A stretch of 64,000 nucleotides of DNA, taken from Azolla caroliniana. Lineage: Eukaryota; Polypodiophyta. Each line of letters begins with the position of its first letter. Position 1 is the stretch's first letter. The stretch is taken from assembly GCA_043228905.1 (NCBI GenBank), contig JBHGNT010000018.1:6014001-6078000 (forward strand), in the 5' to 3' direction. Position numbers and translations under genes: made by a program. A model generated the notes under the pieces. The model saw only the letters and a list, made by a program, of their open reading frames with translations. It ran no database searches and was not told the origin of the DNA. Shown piece by piece: positions 12,561 through 23,928 of the stretch.

Positions 12561-13186
12561 AGATGCTAAACTAAATTTTGCACATTCTTAAGCTTCTTGT
12601 AGTGACATTTTATGGAAAATTTGTCATAAAAAAAATTTGGTCTAGAATCACTGTTTTTACACCAAGAAGAACCTGTAGGTTATTAAAATATGAACTATTT
12701 ATTGTAACTTGTCTATTGACTGAACCATCTTAGTTGTTTCCTTTAACCATTTTTTGTGGGTTATTTTTACCTCACATTGAGGTTTCCCACCAGTATTCAG
12801 AAAAAACCCGGTGTATTTTTCATTTATATTCAAGAATCACCACGGATGTGAATATTGTTCTAGAATTATAAGCTTTAATAAAATACTTTTAATGAAGGTT
12901 TATTGGCTTTTGGGGAAAGTTGCTTTTTTGAACAACTGTCGGCAATTGTTCAATAATAACATCGTGTTTTCCCAATGTCTATACAATTTACCGTACTATA
13001 GACACAAAGCTTGTGTTTTGACATTGTTTCCTTCTGTTGTTTACTAGTGATGATAAGTATGGAGACTAAATGATTAGAACACTTGTGTTCTTAAAGATGG
13101 AAGTTATTTGAGCCAATATTATCAAATGAATGATGGGAAAAAATGCACATATCCTCTTAAGTTTACTAGATGCCACGATGAATGCA
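12561..13186. other. LCB1 3' flank, AT-rich, nothing recognised
   Basis: Probable 3' UTR and intergenic sequence. No coding block or repeat was identified. Confidence 0.4.
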
Positions 13187-13240
13187 GGGTTGAACTCACG
13201 ACCTTTTGTTCTCCATTGAACAACCTTACCGATTGAGCTC
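13187..13240 (-). repeat. tRNA-derived SINE-like head (A and B boxes)
   Basis: The minus strand reads GAGCTCAATCGGTAAGG (A-box like) and, about 30 nt on, GTCGTGAGTTCAACCC (B-box like). This spacing is typical of a tRNA-derived pol III promoter. The flanks do not fold as a full tRNA, so a SINE or tRNA pseudogene is the better reading. Confidence 0.5.
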
Positions 13241-13603
13241 ATAAATGGCCTAACCAGTTTGAGTTGGTTAAGTGGGGCTCAAGATGAATTTAAGCAAGCT
13301 CAAGCTTGAACCATGTTGAACCATACATCCAAATCATTTAATGGTTAACAATTTGGTTTTGGCTTGAGCTGAATCATTGTTGCTTATTAACTAGCATCAC
13401 AAGATATCGTGGATGGGAAATTAGAATCCTCCCCATCATGAGGCAACGATGCTCCAACCCATCCTCCAACTGCCTTCGATCATTTGAACATAACAATGAT
13501 GGAAGGCCTGCAAGAATTGAATGGTCTCCCAGTCTTTGTTGTGTGACCAAGATGCATTAAATGTAAAAATGTATGTCATTCCAACTTTGTTGTGTTATGA
13601 ACA
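13241..13603. other. Intergenic DNA, nothing recognised
   Basis: No supported gene. It leads directly into a Copia LTR. Confidence 0.35.
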
Positions 13604-14162
13604 TGTAGCCGGCCACAATTGGTCAACACATATAAAATGAGAGACACAAAAACCAAGAGACAACAGATAAGAATAAAGTATAGAGACACAAGATCTTTTA
13701 ACGTGGAAACCTTGAATGGGAAAAACCACGGGAGTCCACAAACTCCAAACTAGATCACTACGGTAGGAGGAATACACAAGAGACTCTAAGGTGACAACCT
13801 TAAGCTCCTCTTCGTATGGCGACGGTTACAGGTTACAAGTCTCACTCACTCACTCACTCACTCACTCTCTCCTACTCTCAATTATACACACTGATCCACT
13901 AGTTACAATGCTCTCATACAACAGAAAATGATTTTCCCTAGGTGTATTTATACTAATACAGACTATGGGCTAATTACAAATATGGCCTATCTTAGGTGTT
14001 TGAAAACATATTTACAAATATGTTCTCTTTCGGATACACCTTCAGATTCGGCCGGATGGCTTCCAGCTGATCTGGCTTCCGCACTCTTCCCATTTGTTTC
14101 TTGTTCTTTGGACTCCAATCCGGCTCATCCTCTTCCCATACAGAGGGACCTATTTCCTAGCA
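13604..14162 (-). repeat. 3' LTR of Copia A
   Basis: A 559-bp block bounded by TG and CA lies directly after the RNase H stop in element orientation. It contains a (CACT)n run at 13841-13868 and a GTGGTTTTTCCC-type segment shared with the LTRs at 46442 and 51948. Confidence 0.7.
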
Positions 14163-16340
14163 AACTCCAATTTCACTCCGATATGGGGTACTTCGTCAGT
14201 CCGACCCTTTGCCAACACGTGCTCAACCTCTCTATTGACATCACCTTCATCAACATATCCGATCCGTTTTCGTCCGTGTGGATCTTCACCAGAGCAAAAT
14301 CATTTTCTTCTACCCTATCCCTAAGCCAATGGTATCTATGTTGGATATGCTTAGTCCTGGAGTGGTAGGCGACATTCTTGGCAAGGTGGATGGCACTATG
14401 GTTATCGCAATGGAATCTGAATTCCTCTTGCCGAATTCCCAGCTCATCAATGAAGTCCTTCATCCACACGATCTCCTTGCCGACTTCTACAACAACCATG
14501 TACTCTGCTTCTACGGTCGACAACGCCACAACCTTATGTAACCTCGATTGCCATGAGATGGCTCCCCCTGCATATGTCATTATATACCCGAATGTGGGTT
14601 GGCTGGTATTCACATCAGCCGACATGTCTGAGTTAGTAAAACCTTATAGTATGGGGTTACTTGAGCCGAATCGGAGACACGCGCTTGAGATGCCTCTTAG
14701 GTACCAAAGTATCCACGTCATTGCAACCCAATGCTCTCTTTCGGGATTGCTCATATATCGATTGACGACTCCGACAACATATCCAATGTATGGTCTGGTG
14801 CAGACCATTACGTACATCAGGCTTTTGACTGCTGAGGCGTAGGGGACCTTGCTCATCTCAACCTTCTCCGTTTTCGACTTTGGACATTGTTTTCTAGATA
14901 GCTTGCTATTAGTCGGTAGGGTCGAGCCGATTGACTTTGCGTTCTGCATGTTGAATCTCTAGAGCACTTTTGTCACGTACTTCTCCTGTGACAGTCACAA
15001 CAATCTCTTTGTCCTATCCCGGACAATGTGCATTCCTAGGATTTGCTTTGTCGGACCCCTATCCTTCATTGCAAAAGACCTGCTCAAGGCCTCTTCAGGT
15101 CCTATCTGACAATTAGCATGTCGTCCCCCTATAGCAGGAGGATGAGAAAGTCTCCTTCATTGTGCTTGTTTATGAACACGCAGTGGTCGGCTTGCGTCTT
15201 GTGGTACCCTTGATCGATCATGAAGGATTCGAACTTCCGGTACCATTGCCGGGGCGCTGCTTCAATATGTAAAGGCTCTTCTTCAACCGGCATACCAGGT
15301 TCCCCTTTCCCTTCTCGACAAATCCTTCCGGTTGCTGCATATAAATTTCTTCTTCAAGATCTCCATGCAGAAAGGTCGTCTCAACATCCACCTGCTCCAC
15401 TTCGAGGTTCATGCTGGCCGCTATGCCCAACGTCGTTCGGATGGATGTCATCTTCACCACTGGGGCAAATATTTTGTCGAAATGCACGCCCTTCTTTTGC
15501 GGAAAGCCTTTCACCACGATTCGGGCTTTGTATTTGGGTGGATTCCCGCCTTCTCTCGCCTTCAGTTTTTATACCCACTTGTTTCAGAGTGCCTTCTTTC
15601 CTTTCGGTATCTCGGTTAGTTCATACGTGTGGTTCTCATGCAAGGAATCCATCTTGTCTTGCGTGACATGGAACCACTCTTTACTATGGGCATCTTTCTT
15701 AGCTTCCTCAAAGCTTTTCGACTCCCCTCATCAATTAACAACACATACACTTTATCTGGAAAACTCCGTGGGGCCTTCTCTCTCTTAGAGGGTATCTCTT
15801 GCATCCATTAGGTGCAATCGGCTCCTGTTCGACCTCTTCAGTTGGCTCTAAATCCAAGTCAGATTTAGATCCTCATTTGCCGACTGTCTTCTTTCGACTG
15901 GCTCCCCTTGTGTGTTTGTCAAACATCTAGAATCGGCCGATTCCCAACGCTCCTCAGTGGGCCCTCGACTTTGCCGACTAACTACTCGGTTGACTGGTTC
16001 GTATCCGACTTCGGTCGAATTGACTGATGTCCGATTTGGCCGATCATCAACTCGGCTCGAATCGGCAGTTGGAGGCTTATTTTCCATCTCCCAATCGACA
16101 ATTGGCTTCTCTTCCATGAAGACAATATCTCGGCTCCTAATCACCTTCCTATTGATTAGGTCCCACAGTTGATAGCCGAATTCGTCTTTGCCATAGCCAA
16201 GAAATAGATACCATCGACTCTTGGGATCAAGTTTCCCCCTCTAGTCCTTACCTATATTCACATAGGCCAGGCAACCGAACACCTCAGATGCTAGTATGAC
16301 ACCTCTTTGCCGAACCACAACCTTTGTAGTATATCACCTT
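13604..16340 (-). mobile_element. Truncated Copia retrotransposon A (3' part: integrase end, RT, RNase H, LTR)
   Basis: Minus-strand coding runs from about 16335 down to 14173. It contains the integrase C-terminal signature (FGCLAYVN, LDPKSRW, SRDIVFMEE), RT blocks (MVKGFPQKKGVHFDKIFAPV; VEQVDVETTFLHGDLEEEIY) and RNase H (AEYMVVVEVGKEIVWMKDFI, HSRTKHIQ). Stops and frameshifts interrupt it. The gag, protease and integrase core are missing. The lineage resembles the Copia at 46442-52471: both share the TYAGGA-SWQSRL RNase H text and related LTR ends. Confidence 0.8.
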
Positions 16341-16344
16341 CTAG

Positions 16345-19300
16345 GGGCACCGAGGGAGACCTGGTCGCATGAGCAAAAGGGGTATAAGTGCTAGAACCCC
16401 CGAACTAAGCAGGTCCGAGTAAGCCGAGATGTTGAGTTCGACGAGACGACATTGTGGTACTCTCTACCGACTCAGACTTCCGACTCCGACCCAATCCTGG
16501 AGGATGAGGCTAGTGAGCCTGAACTGGTTCAGATAGAAGATGATGAGCTTGAGACTTTAGAAGAGAGTCCGGAATCATTTCGGTTGAGTGGGCCGAATGA
16601 GCGACTAGGTCGGAATGACCAGTCCAATGAGGAATCAGCGAGTAGCGGAGACTTTGCTGTGCTCTCCTTGCGCAAGGAACCGATGAGACAGTTCACGCGC
16701 AAAGAGAAGGGGAAGAAGAAGATGTCGGCATACGACACCGGTAGTGAAGAGTCAGATCAAAGTGGATCTGACTCAGACAAGGATGAAGGAGGATCTTCGG
16801 GAATGAAGTCTGAACCAGCCAAGAAAGGCCCCAAACCGGGCGATAACAAGTTACGCCAGTCTTCCCGCCAGAAGAACCCCGTTATGCGGTACGAGTACAA
16901 TGAGTACATGGCGCATCACTATGCGTACATGACCAAAGTGGTGGAAGTGCGTGACCCGGAGAGCTATGCAGAAACGGCAAAGGACGCAAATTGGCGTGCT
17001 GCTATGGAGGAAGAAATGCGGGCACTTGATGCAAACGACACATGGGACCTTGTTGACCCTCCCCGACACTGTAAACCGATCGGTTGCAAATGGGTGTACA
17101 AGGGAAAGTCCAATGCCGACGGTTCGATTAATTGGTACAAGGCCTAGTTAGTGGCGAAGGGATTTGCACAAACCCACGAAATCGACTACGACGAGACCTT
17201 CGCTCCGGTAGCAAAGATGAAGACGGTTCGTGTGGTACTGGCGGTTGCTGCGGCAAGGGGGTGGCATCTTCACCAGATGGACGTGAAGAATGCATTTCTT
17301 CAAGGTGACCTTGAAGAACGGGTCTATATGATCCAACCTCCCGGTTTTCAGTCGGAGATGAACAAGTTGGCGGTGTGCTAGCTTAAGAAGTCGCTTTATG
17401 GTCTGAAACAAGCCCCTCAAGCTTGGAATGCGAAGATCACGTACCGGTTGCGTAAGATGGGGTTTGTGACCTCTAAATCTGACTCATCGTTGTTCATCCT
17501 GCAAGGTTTGGACGGTCCGGTTTGCATCTTACTATATGTAGATGATTTAATCATCATCGGACTTGGACTCAATGAAATCGACCGTGTCAAGGCCCAGTTG
17601 GCGGACACATTTGAGATGAAGGACCTAGAGGACCTTTATTACTTCCTTGGGATCGAGGTGATCCGAACCCTCGACGACATATTGTTCTCACAACGACACT
17701 ATGTGTTCAATATGCTGTACAAGTTCGGCATGACGGAATGCCGACCTGTTGACTGGAACGAGAAGCTCTGTCCCAACTCCGGACCTACCTCCGATGAGAA
17801 ATGGTTCCGATAAATAGTCGGAAGCCTGATATACTTGACAATCACCCGACCCGACATCAGTTATCCGGTCGGTGTGATCAACCAATTCATGCAGAAGCCA
17901 ACTGTTGAGCACCTTCAGTGTGTGCATCGAATATTTCTGCGGTATGTGAGCGGCATGAAGGATCGAGGACTATTATACCGGCAGGGTATAACTGAAGAGT
18001 TAGTCGGATACACAGATGCCGATTGGGCTGGTGATGCATCAGATCGCCAATCCACCTCCGGTTACATGTTTTCTCTAGGTAGCGTGGTTGTTGTGTGGAG
18101 CAGCAAAAAGCAACCAACAGTGGCTCTATCGAGCACTGAGGTTGAGTACCGGGGCGCTACCAATGCCACCTGTGAAGCTATCTGGCTTCGGCACCTCGAT
18201 CCTAATCTACTGCGACAACATAAGCATCATACAACTTGCCAAGAACCCTGTATTCCATGCTCGAACAAAGCACATAGAAGTGCATTATCACTTCGTGCGT
18301 GAGCGGTGAAGTCGAACTTCGGTATGTTCAAACGGATCGGCAGGTTGCCGACATCTTCACCAAACCGCTCAGATTGGACAAGTTGCAACACTTCACTGAA
18401 ATGCTTGGTGTTCAACATCTCGACGTGTCGCACTTGAGTGGAAGAACGAGCAAAGGCAAAGAAACTGGTGCCATAACGGGCAAAGGCAAAGAAATTGCTG
18501 ACGGCACCAGACAAGGAATCAGAAAGGGAAGAACCAACAAAGGGGGAGACAAGAGGAAAAAGGAAGCCGAGTTGACGAAGAAAGTCGGCACATCCGAACA
18601 AGTCGGAACGAGCGACAACGACGACAAAGTCAAGAAGGACAGAGCCGACCAGAAGGAGAAGGCCAAGACCCGGACATGGTCTGATGTAGTGAAGGGCCTA
18701 AAAACAGAAGACGAGTTGGAGATTACCAACTCGGACAAGAGCTGGAATGAATTGGAGGAAGCCGATTCGGTTCAAGATTCGGAGAAGCCGGATCAACTAA
18801 AGGCCAACCGGACGAGAAGGCAATGGAAGTCGACACCAACATGGAGGAATCGATGGATTGACAAGCGCCGGAGTCATAACAACGAAGGAGCTGAAATGGG
18901 CATGTTGAGCAGACAAGCCGACCAAGGAGGTCAAGGTGCGTAGTACCGGACGGGTCGCGGGAAGTAGAACCGGACCGGACGAGGAGCGCGAGCAAGGCAA
19001 AACGATGCCAAAAGGAGCCGGGTGGGTAGAAGGACCAGCTGCCACAGACACCAACACCACGATCCGACCTCAAGTTGAGCTTGAGGGGGAGTGTTGAGCG
19101 AGCAAGCTCAACCGGATCTAGATCGACTGAATAAGCCAGAGCCGGATTAGTATTCGGAAACAACCGGCCGGATCGGAGAGCCGGATTCGAGTGCGAACCG
19201 GAAGCGTAGTAGTAGCCTAGACTAAGTCTAGGTAATCATTGTTTCATAGTTAGTGTCAGTCACATGTATGAGCATTGAAGTACATAATACTTCTATCAGT

Positions 19301-19477
19301 CCTTTTGAGGACTTGTATAAATAGTGTTGTTTATTTTTTGAATCTAGGTTTACGTTCTGCTCTCTTTGTGTCTCCCACGTATAGTCTCTGTGTATTAAGC
19401 TTCTCCATTAACCTTTATCTTATTCTTAATTGCTATCCGGCTGAGCCGGTTCTGTTTAACGCTTCCGCACGTTAACA
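16345..19477 (+). mobile_element. Truncated Copia retrotransposon B (integrase tail, RT, RNase H, C-terminal extension, LTR)
   Basis: Plus-strand coding starts inside the integrase C terminus (about 16370) and is clear from 16452. An acidic linker precedes RT ([51 protein letters not shown]) and RNase H ([49 protein letters not shown]). Stop codons at 17146, 17380 and 17812 break the frame. After RNase H the frame stays open to 18943 through a Lys/Glu-rich extension with WSDVVKGLK. The polypurine tract GAGGGGGAGTG precedes the 3' LTR. Gag, protease and most of the integrase are absent. Confidence 0.85.
19092..19477 (+). repeat. 3' LTR of Copia B
   Basis: A 386-bp block begins TGTTGAGCG after the polypurine tract and ends GTTAACA. 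No second copy is present because the 5' half of the element is missing. Confidence 0.7.
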
Positions 19478-19773
19478 TTGACAATCTTCTTGAAGAGATT
19501 GATGAAGTTATAGGGCAAGCATCCAACACCAATGAACCACTTGCATATGATGAAAACAATTCAGATTCTGAGTTTGTTGAGATGCAAGATATGCACGGAT
19601 GGTTAAAGGAAGATGTGATGATACCGAACTCATGCTCAACTCGATAATGACAACAACTTATTTGAGTTCCGAGAAAGCAAAGCAAGTAAAATCAGCGTTA
19701 TCGAGTGCTCGTAGAATTATACAAGAAACAAATTCTACAATTGTTTCTAAGCGTATCGCTAAAAGAGGCAAAT
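19478..19773 (+). pseudogene. Coding fragment of unknown protein, one frameshift
   Basis: Directly after the Copia B LTR the plus strand reads IDNLLEEIDEVIG followed by FVEMQDMHGWLKEDV up to a stop at 19645. An overlapping frame then continues TTTYLSSEKAKQVKSALSSA through ...VSKRIAKRGK to TGA. It looks like the C-terminal end of an acidic or helical protein with a single indel. I do not recognise the family. It could be a host exon hit by the insertion or another transposon's tail. Confidence 0.35.
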
Positions 19774-19945
19774 GACCTTACATGATTTTGGTATTAAATA
19801 GTGAAAGACTTAGAAATCTTATTTTTGTTGACTTTTTGTCATTGTTTCTAAGCTGTTGCTAAAAGTAAGCAAATGACCTTACATGATTTCGATATGAATT
19901 GCAAAAGAACTTATAAATCTTATTTTTATTGATGATTTTGTTGTT
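19741..19945 (+). repeat. Imperfect tandem duplication, about 101 bp
   Basis: The phrase TTGTTTCTAAGC...GCAAATGACCTTACATGATTT occurs at 19741 and again at 19842. The copies differ by scattered changes and small indels. Confidence 0.65.
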
Positions 19946-20620
19946 TAAAATTTTTTTGGAACATAGTTTCAATTTGGTTCTATATAGTTTGTCATGAAAC
20001 AATGTAATTGTTTTACATCTATAAAAAGTGCACTTAGTAGAATGTCACACTTAATTGGACACACACTTAACCGAATGGTTTATATATATATAAATGACTC
20101 ATTTTCTCCACTCATTAATTAGTACAACTCTATGAGTGAACAATCATTTGAAACATACAATTTTCCTACTCATTTTTATGCTTCACAACCATTTACAAAA
20201 TTACTTGAGTTGATGTGGAGAAATTCTATCCCATCTCTTGAAAACAATTGCGGCCAACTACTTTCTTGACATAAGCATCAAGGAAAACAATTCTAACAAT
20301 GAAGTGTTTCTACTCATGAAATTCACATAACATGCAAGTAGAACATTGACAAGGAAGCCGGATTCTTACCCACATATCATTTCATGATCATCCGGTATTT
20401 CGGAATTATAATTATGAACATCCACTAATTTCAAATTGTAATTAAGAACATCCAGCATTTCAAACTGTAGTTATGAACATCCAATGTTTCAAATTGTAAT
20501 GAAATTTCCAAAAAAGAGTTTTCTAGTTTTATAATACACGGGGACAAATCCCACAAATAAGGTATTCAAATGAGACCTCGTTAATGATATCTTAAACTGT
20601 GTGGACCCCACGAGACCATG
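19946..20620. other. AT-rich spacer with a short tandem repeat
   Basis: At about 20400-20505 three copies of a roughly 35-bp unit occur, built on GAACATCCA then TTTCAAAxTGTA. Otherwise nothing is recognised. Confidence 0.5.
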
Positions 20621-21034
20621 GATCAGTAACAGTCTATGTATGTAAGGTATGGTGGATTGGGGAGGATTTCAATAGACAATGTGCTGTGTGATGCTAATTT
20701 GTAGGAATATGAGCTTCTGTGCGTGTGCGTGTGTGGCTGTGCTTGATCATTATATACATCCATAGAGCTAGTTATGAGCCATTCCATTCCACAAACCGGC
20801 TTGAAGTATCCTGCATCTCCATGGAAACCTTTGATGCCGACCACTACCACGGGCGGATCCCCTGCACATGCTTCCGGTCGGCTACATCCACCCTCCCTTG
20901 TGCCCATGAAAATCCGATTTCTCGGATCCGATCCTATGCACTGATCTTGCAATGTTTGCGATAATGATTGATTGATCGCCACATGACAACTGCTGCTAGC
21001 CGGCTGCCTCTCATATCAACCACCATTAAATTGC

Positions 21035-22825
21035 TCAATTTGTATAAATATGGCTTTTGCCGCCACTGGGGGCTGGCTTGTTTGATTTTCCGCTATGTTT
21101 CCCCATGGCACCTGCAGAGTTTTCATGGCAGTTAGGTACCTGCAGGTGGGCGGTGCGACTTGTTCGAGCAGATACATTTGCCGGCAAAGATGATAGTACT
21201 GATCTTCTCGCGCTCGAAGCTTTCAATGGGCGTTCTTCTTCTTCTTGAAGATAATGATGATCCTCAGATCTTACTGCTGATGCTTGCTTGGTGGGGTTAG
21301 GGATTCGAAGACGTGGGATGGCCGCATTCCGGGCCGAACTGATGATTTCTCTGCCCCTGCTTGATGCATTATTCACAGGAGATGGCGCTGTACATGGCCT
21401 GCAGTGATCTGCAGCTGCCTCTCTGCTTTGATTTTGTTGACAATATAATCTGTAAAGAGAGGAGGATCTGTTGCTGTCTGCATTCATGGAGCGGGGTGTG
21501 CTCAGCCGCATGCTCATGCTGCTGCAACTGCTCCCTGCATCGTCATTAGAACGTTTGGGTGTGGCGCGGCAGCTCCTGCTCGCCCTATTCCTGGCAGTGT
21601 TGCACGGTTTAGGGTTTAGGGTTAGCATTTCCTCATGCGGATTTGGGGCTGTTTGTGCAGATTCCTTTGAATCTACTTGTTGAACGGCGGCAGGCAGATC
21701 GTTGTCTGCTGGAGCGTTCAATGAATCTGCTTCCACCGCAGGCATCATCACCTCCGATATTGAATCAAGATCGGCAGCAGTAGCATGGGCGATGGAGGAA
21801 TCATGAAGGTCATGGGTAGCCATGGTGACTAGCCCAGCCTGCACCTGAAATCTTGTGGTGCAGAAGTCATGCTTGAGGAGTTCACGCATGTTGCTAGTCT
21901 CACGGTTCCTGCGAGGGCCTCGAGCAGAGAGCAGGGCAGTGCAGAGAATGTCCCGGCTGACACGCTGAGGAGGAATGGCGAGGCGGGCGCTTGCAGAGGC
22001 GGATGGGCCGAAGCAGGAGGAGCCTCCATGGAAATGGCTGGTGATGTAGGCAGTGGATGATATATTGTGGAGCTGGCTATGGAGATTGGTGTCGATTCTG
22101 GACGGATCGGTAACGCAGGTGGCATGGCGGCCGAAATAGGGCAAGATCTGAGAGTCTGGGTGGAGGCCGAGGTGAGGGGGAGGGATGAATCGGAGGTAGT
22201 CTGTAACGTTGGAAGCGCGGCGGCCGAAATAGGCATCTGCAGGCGGAGATGGAGAGGCAGATGATGGTGGCGCTGAAAGGGGTCGATCAAGATGATGATG
22301 ATGATGATGATGATGAAGGCGATGGTGGTTTTGGCTTCTGATGAGCTGCGTCTGCTTCTGCGTCTGGCTTCTGCAGAGATGTTGAGAGTGGAGGGGGGCT
22401 GTAATGGAGGTGGACTTGCGATGGAAGGATCTGGGCGGCTGTGAGAGGAGGGAGGGATGGTAGGAGTGAGAGGGTAGGGTTTGCTTCAGATGCCTGGTAA
22501 CGCTGGACGACAGAAGGCCGTAGTAGGGGAGATGGTGGCGGGGATCGAACCCTCCCGCTTGCTGGCGGCTGCGGCTGCGGTAGCGGGGATGGGCCTCAGA
22601 ATTGATGGTTACATTCTTCTTCTTCTTCTTCTTCTTCTCATCATCATCATCATCATCATCATGATTTCTGCTGGTAATCGCCCCATCATGATCATGGCCA
22701 TGGCGATCCACCGGCACCTGACCTTTCCTCATCATTGAGGGTTTCTTGATGGGCAGGCATGAGCTTTTCGCCGGCGGCGGAGGTCTTCCTCTTCCTCTTC
22801 GTACTCCGCCGATTCCAATCATCAC
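21035..22825 (-). CDS. Disordered, Ser/Arg/His/Pro-rich 596-residue protein of unknown function
   Basis: A single uninterrupted frame of 596 codons starts at ATG 22825, the first of two adjacent ATGs. Near the N terminus are an Asp run and a Lys run (about residues 57-70), and near residue 170 a run of eight His. A motif recurs three times: LPYYGLLSSSVTRHL, AYFGRRASNVTDYL and LPYFGRHATCVTDPS. The C-terminal half is Ser/Arg/Ala-rich with basic patches and lacks globular blocks. I recognise no family. The length of the open frame, the clean start and the GC-rich upstream region support a real host gene. Simple-repeat-driven openness on this strand remains possible. The frames on the opposite strand within it are much shorter. 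Confidence 0.5.
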   Translation of the reverse strand: MMIGIGGVRRGRGRPPPPAKSSCLPIKKPSMMRKGQVPVDRHGHDHDGAITSRNHDDDDDDDEKKKKKKKNVTINSEAHPRYRSRSRQQAGGFDPRHHLPYYGLLSSSVTRHLKQTLPSHSYHPSLLSQPPRSFHRKSTSITAPLHSQHLCRSQTQKQTQLIRSQNHHRLHHHHHHHHLDRPLSAPPSSASPSPPADAYFGRRASNVTDYLRFIPPPHLGLHPDSQILPYFGRHATCVTDPSRIDTNLHSQLHNISSTAYITSHFHGGSSCFGPSASASARLAIPPQRVSRDILCTALLSARGPRRNRETSNMRELLKHDFCTTRFQVQAGLVTMATHDLHDSSIAHATAADLDSISEVMMPAVEADSLNAPADNDLPAAVQQVDSKESAQTAPNPHEEMLTLNPKPCNTARNRASRSCRATPKRSNDDAGSSCSSMSMRLSTPRSMNADSNRSSSLYRLYCQQNQSREAAADHCRPCTAPSPVNNASSRGREIISSARNAAIPRLRIPNPTKQASAVRSEDHHYLQEEEERPLKASSARRSVLSSLPANVSARTSRTAHLQVPNCHENSAGAMGKHSGKSNKPAPSGGKSHIYTN

Positions 22826-23110
22826 GCCTCTGCCTGCCTGCCTGCCTGCAGGGGGGGGGGGGGATCTACAGGGTTATTATAGACTAGACGCGCTGTGTGA
22901 TCACCTGCTAAACGTGTATGATCATCGTCGCCGCCGCCGCCGCCGCCGCCATGGAACCTGCAAGAAAAAATGGCGACGGCTCTCTTTGACAGAGAAACAG
23001 AACAGAACAGAACAGACAGAGAGGAGATATGAGAAGGTATACCATAATACTATTCATTAACCGTTCCTTCTCCTTCTTCTTCTTCTTCTTCTTCTTCTAC
23101 TATTACTTCT
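22826..23110 (-). promoter_or_regulatory. Upstream region of the 596-residue ORF: G-run, CCG and TTC repeats
   Basis: This interval holds a run of about 13 G (near 22850), a (CGC)n tract (about 22928-22952), AGAACAGAACAG repeats (about 22995-23015) and a TTC tract (about 23067-23098). Such simple tracts are common in plant 5' UTRs and promoters. No TATA box could be fixed. Confidence 0.35.
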
Positions 23111-23554
23111 TCTATGTATTTGGCCTTCTACTTAGCCTCCGGAGCCATGTTTTCTTGAGGATGTCCCTCCCGGGTCTGCCTCTTGTTCCTTAAATCTCCT
23201 CCTCCTCCGGTCCGCTCGACTCCATCTTTTCCTCGATCACAAGCCTTCCGTTCCGTCCCAAGGCTTCTTCATGTCCTTTCTTCCTCAACTCTCATGGTCG
23301 AATCTTCCTTTGATCTCGAACCCTTGTGTTTGGGGGGCTCTTCCTTGTTCTCAATCGTGTGCACTCGATCTCGGTCTCGAGCTCCAGTTCATGCTGAACC
23401 TTCATTTCCCCTTGTTTGACCTCGCTCTTGCTTGAGTCTTCCTTTTTCTCCATCTTGAATTCGATTCCGGGTTTAGGCTTTTCTTCACTTGGAGGTGTTT
23501 TCCCTATGTTTGGCTCAGCCACCATGGCTGAGCCAAATCTCGATCATATTTTCC
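23111..23554 (-). pseudogene. Glu/Lys-rich remnant, distal part, split by a Copia insertion
   Basis: On the minus strand the frame 23525-23292 reads an acidic or basic low-complexity protein (EEKPKPGIEFKMEKKEDSSK, then ELELETEIE). The compositionally similar frame 30248-29886 lies on the other side of the Copia element. The Copia has TTTCC duplications at both ends, so the two were once contiguous. Gag-like or other retroelement origin is suspected but not shown. Confidence 0.45.
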
Positions 23555-23824
23555 TGTTGAGAATCGAACTCAACTTCCCATAGAGATAGTGTTCACACTT
23601 GCCAGTGGACATCATACTAGGCTAGTTTTATAATTAATAGAAAGGGCACTTGCCCTAGACTAGCTGGTATTTAAACCAACTCTTTGTAAACTTAGTTACT
23701 TTTGGATGTATCCTATTTTTTCCACTAATATTCAACTTCTTGTTTATCTCTCTCTCTCTCTTGTCCTACGAGGGCACAATTCACCTCCGCAGCACAACAT
23801 CACCAATGTCTCTCATTCTTTACA
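23555..23824 (+). repeat. 5' LTR of Copia C
   Basis: A 270-bp repeat starting TGTTGAGAATCG and ending CTTTACA, matched by 29605-29890. It contains a CT-rich tract near 23750. Confidence 0.9.
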
Positions 23825-23836
23825 TGGTATCAGAGC
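23825..23836 (+). other. Primer-binding site (initiator tRNA-Met type) of Copia C
   Basis: TGGTATCAGAGC directly abuts the 5' LTR. It is the usual complement to the 3' end of plant initiator tRNA-Met. Confidence 0.9.
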
Positions 23837-23928
23837 GTGTGGTGTTCTGATCAAGCTTAATTGAGTATGTTGTGCTACACATCGATGATCAACAGAACCA
23901 ATTCAACAACAGAGAAGAAATCGACATC

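Noticed and set aside
20623-20982. A 119-codon minus-strand frame downstream of the 596-residue ORF
   Set aside because: It contains a His/Thr run from a TG-rich tract and no recognisable domain. It is more likely 3' flank of the neighbouring gene.
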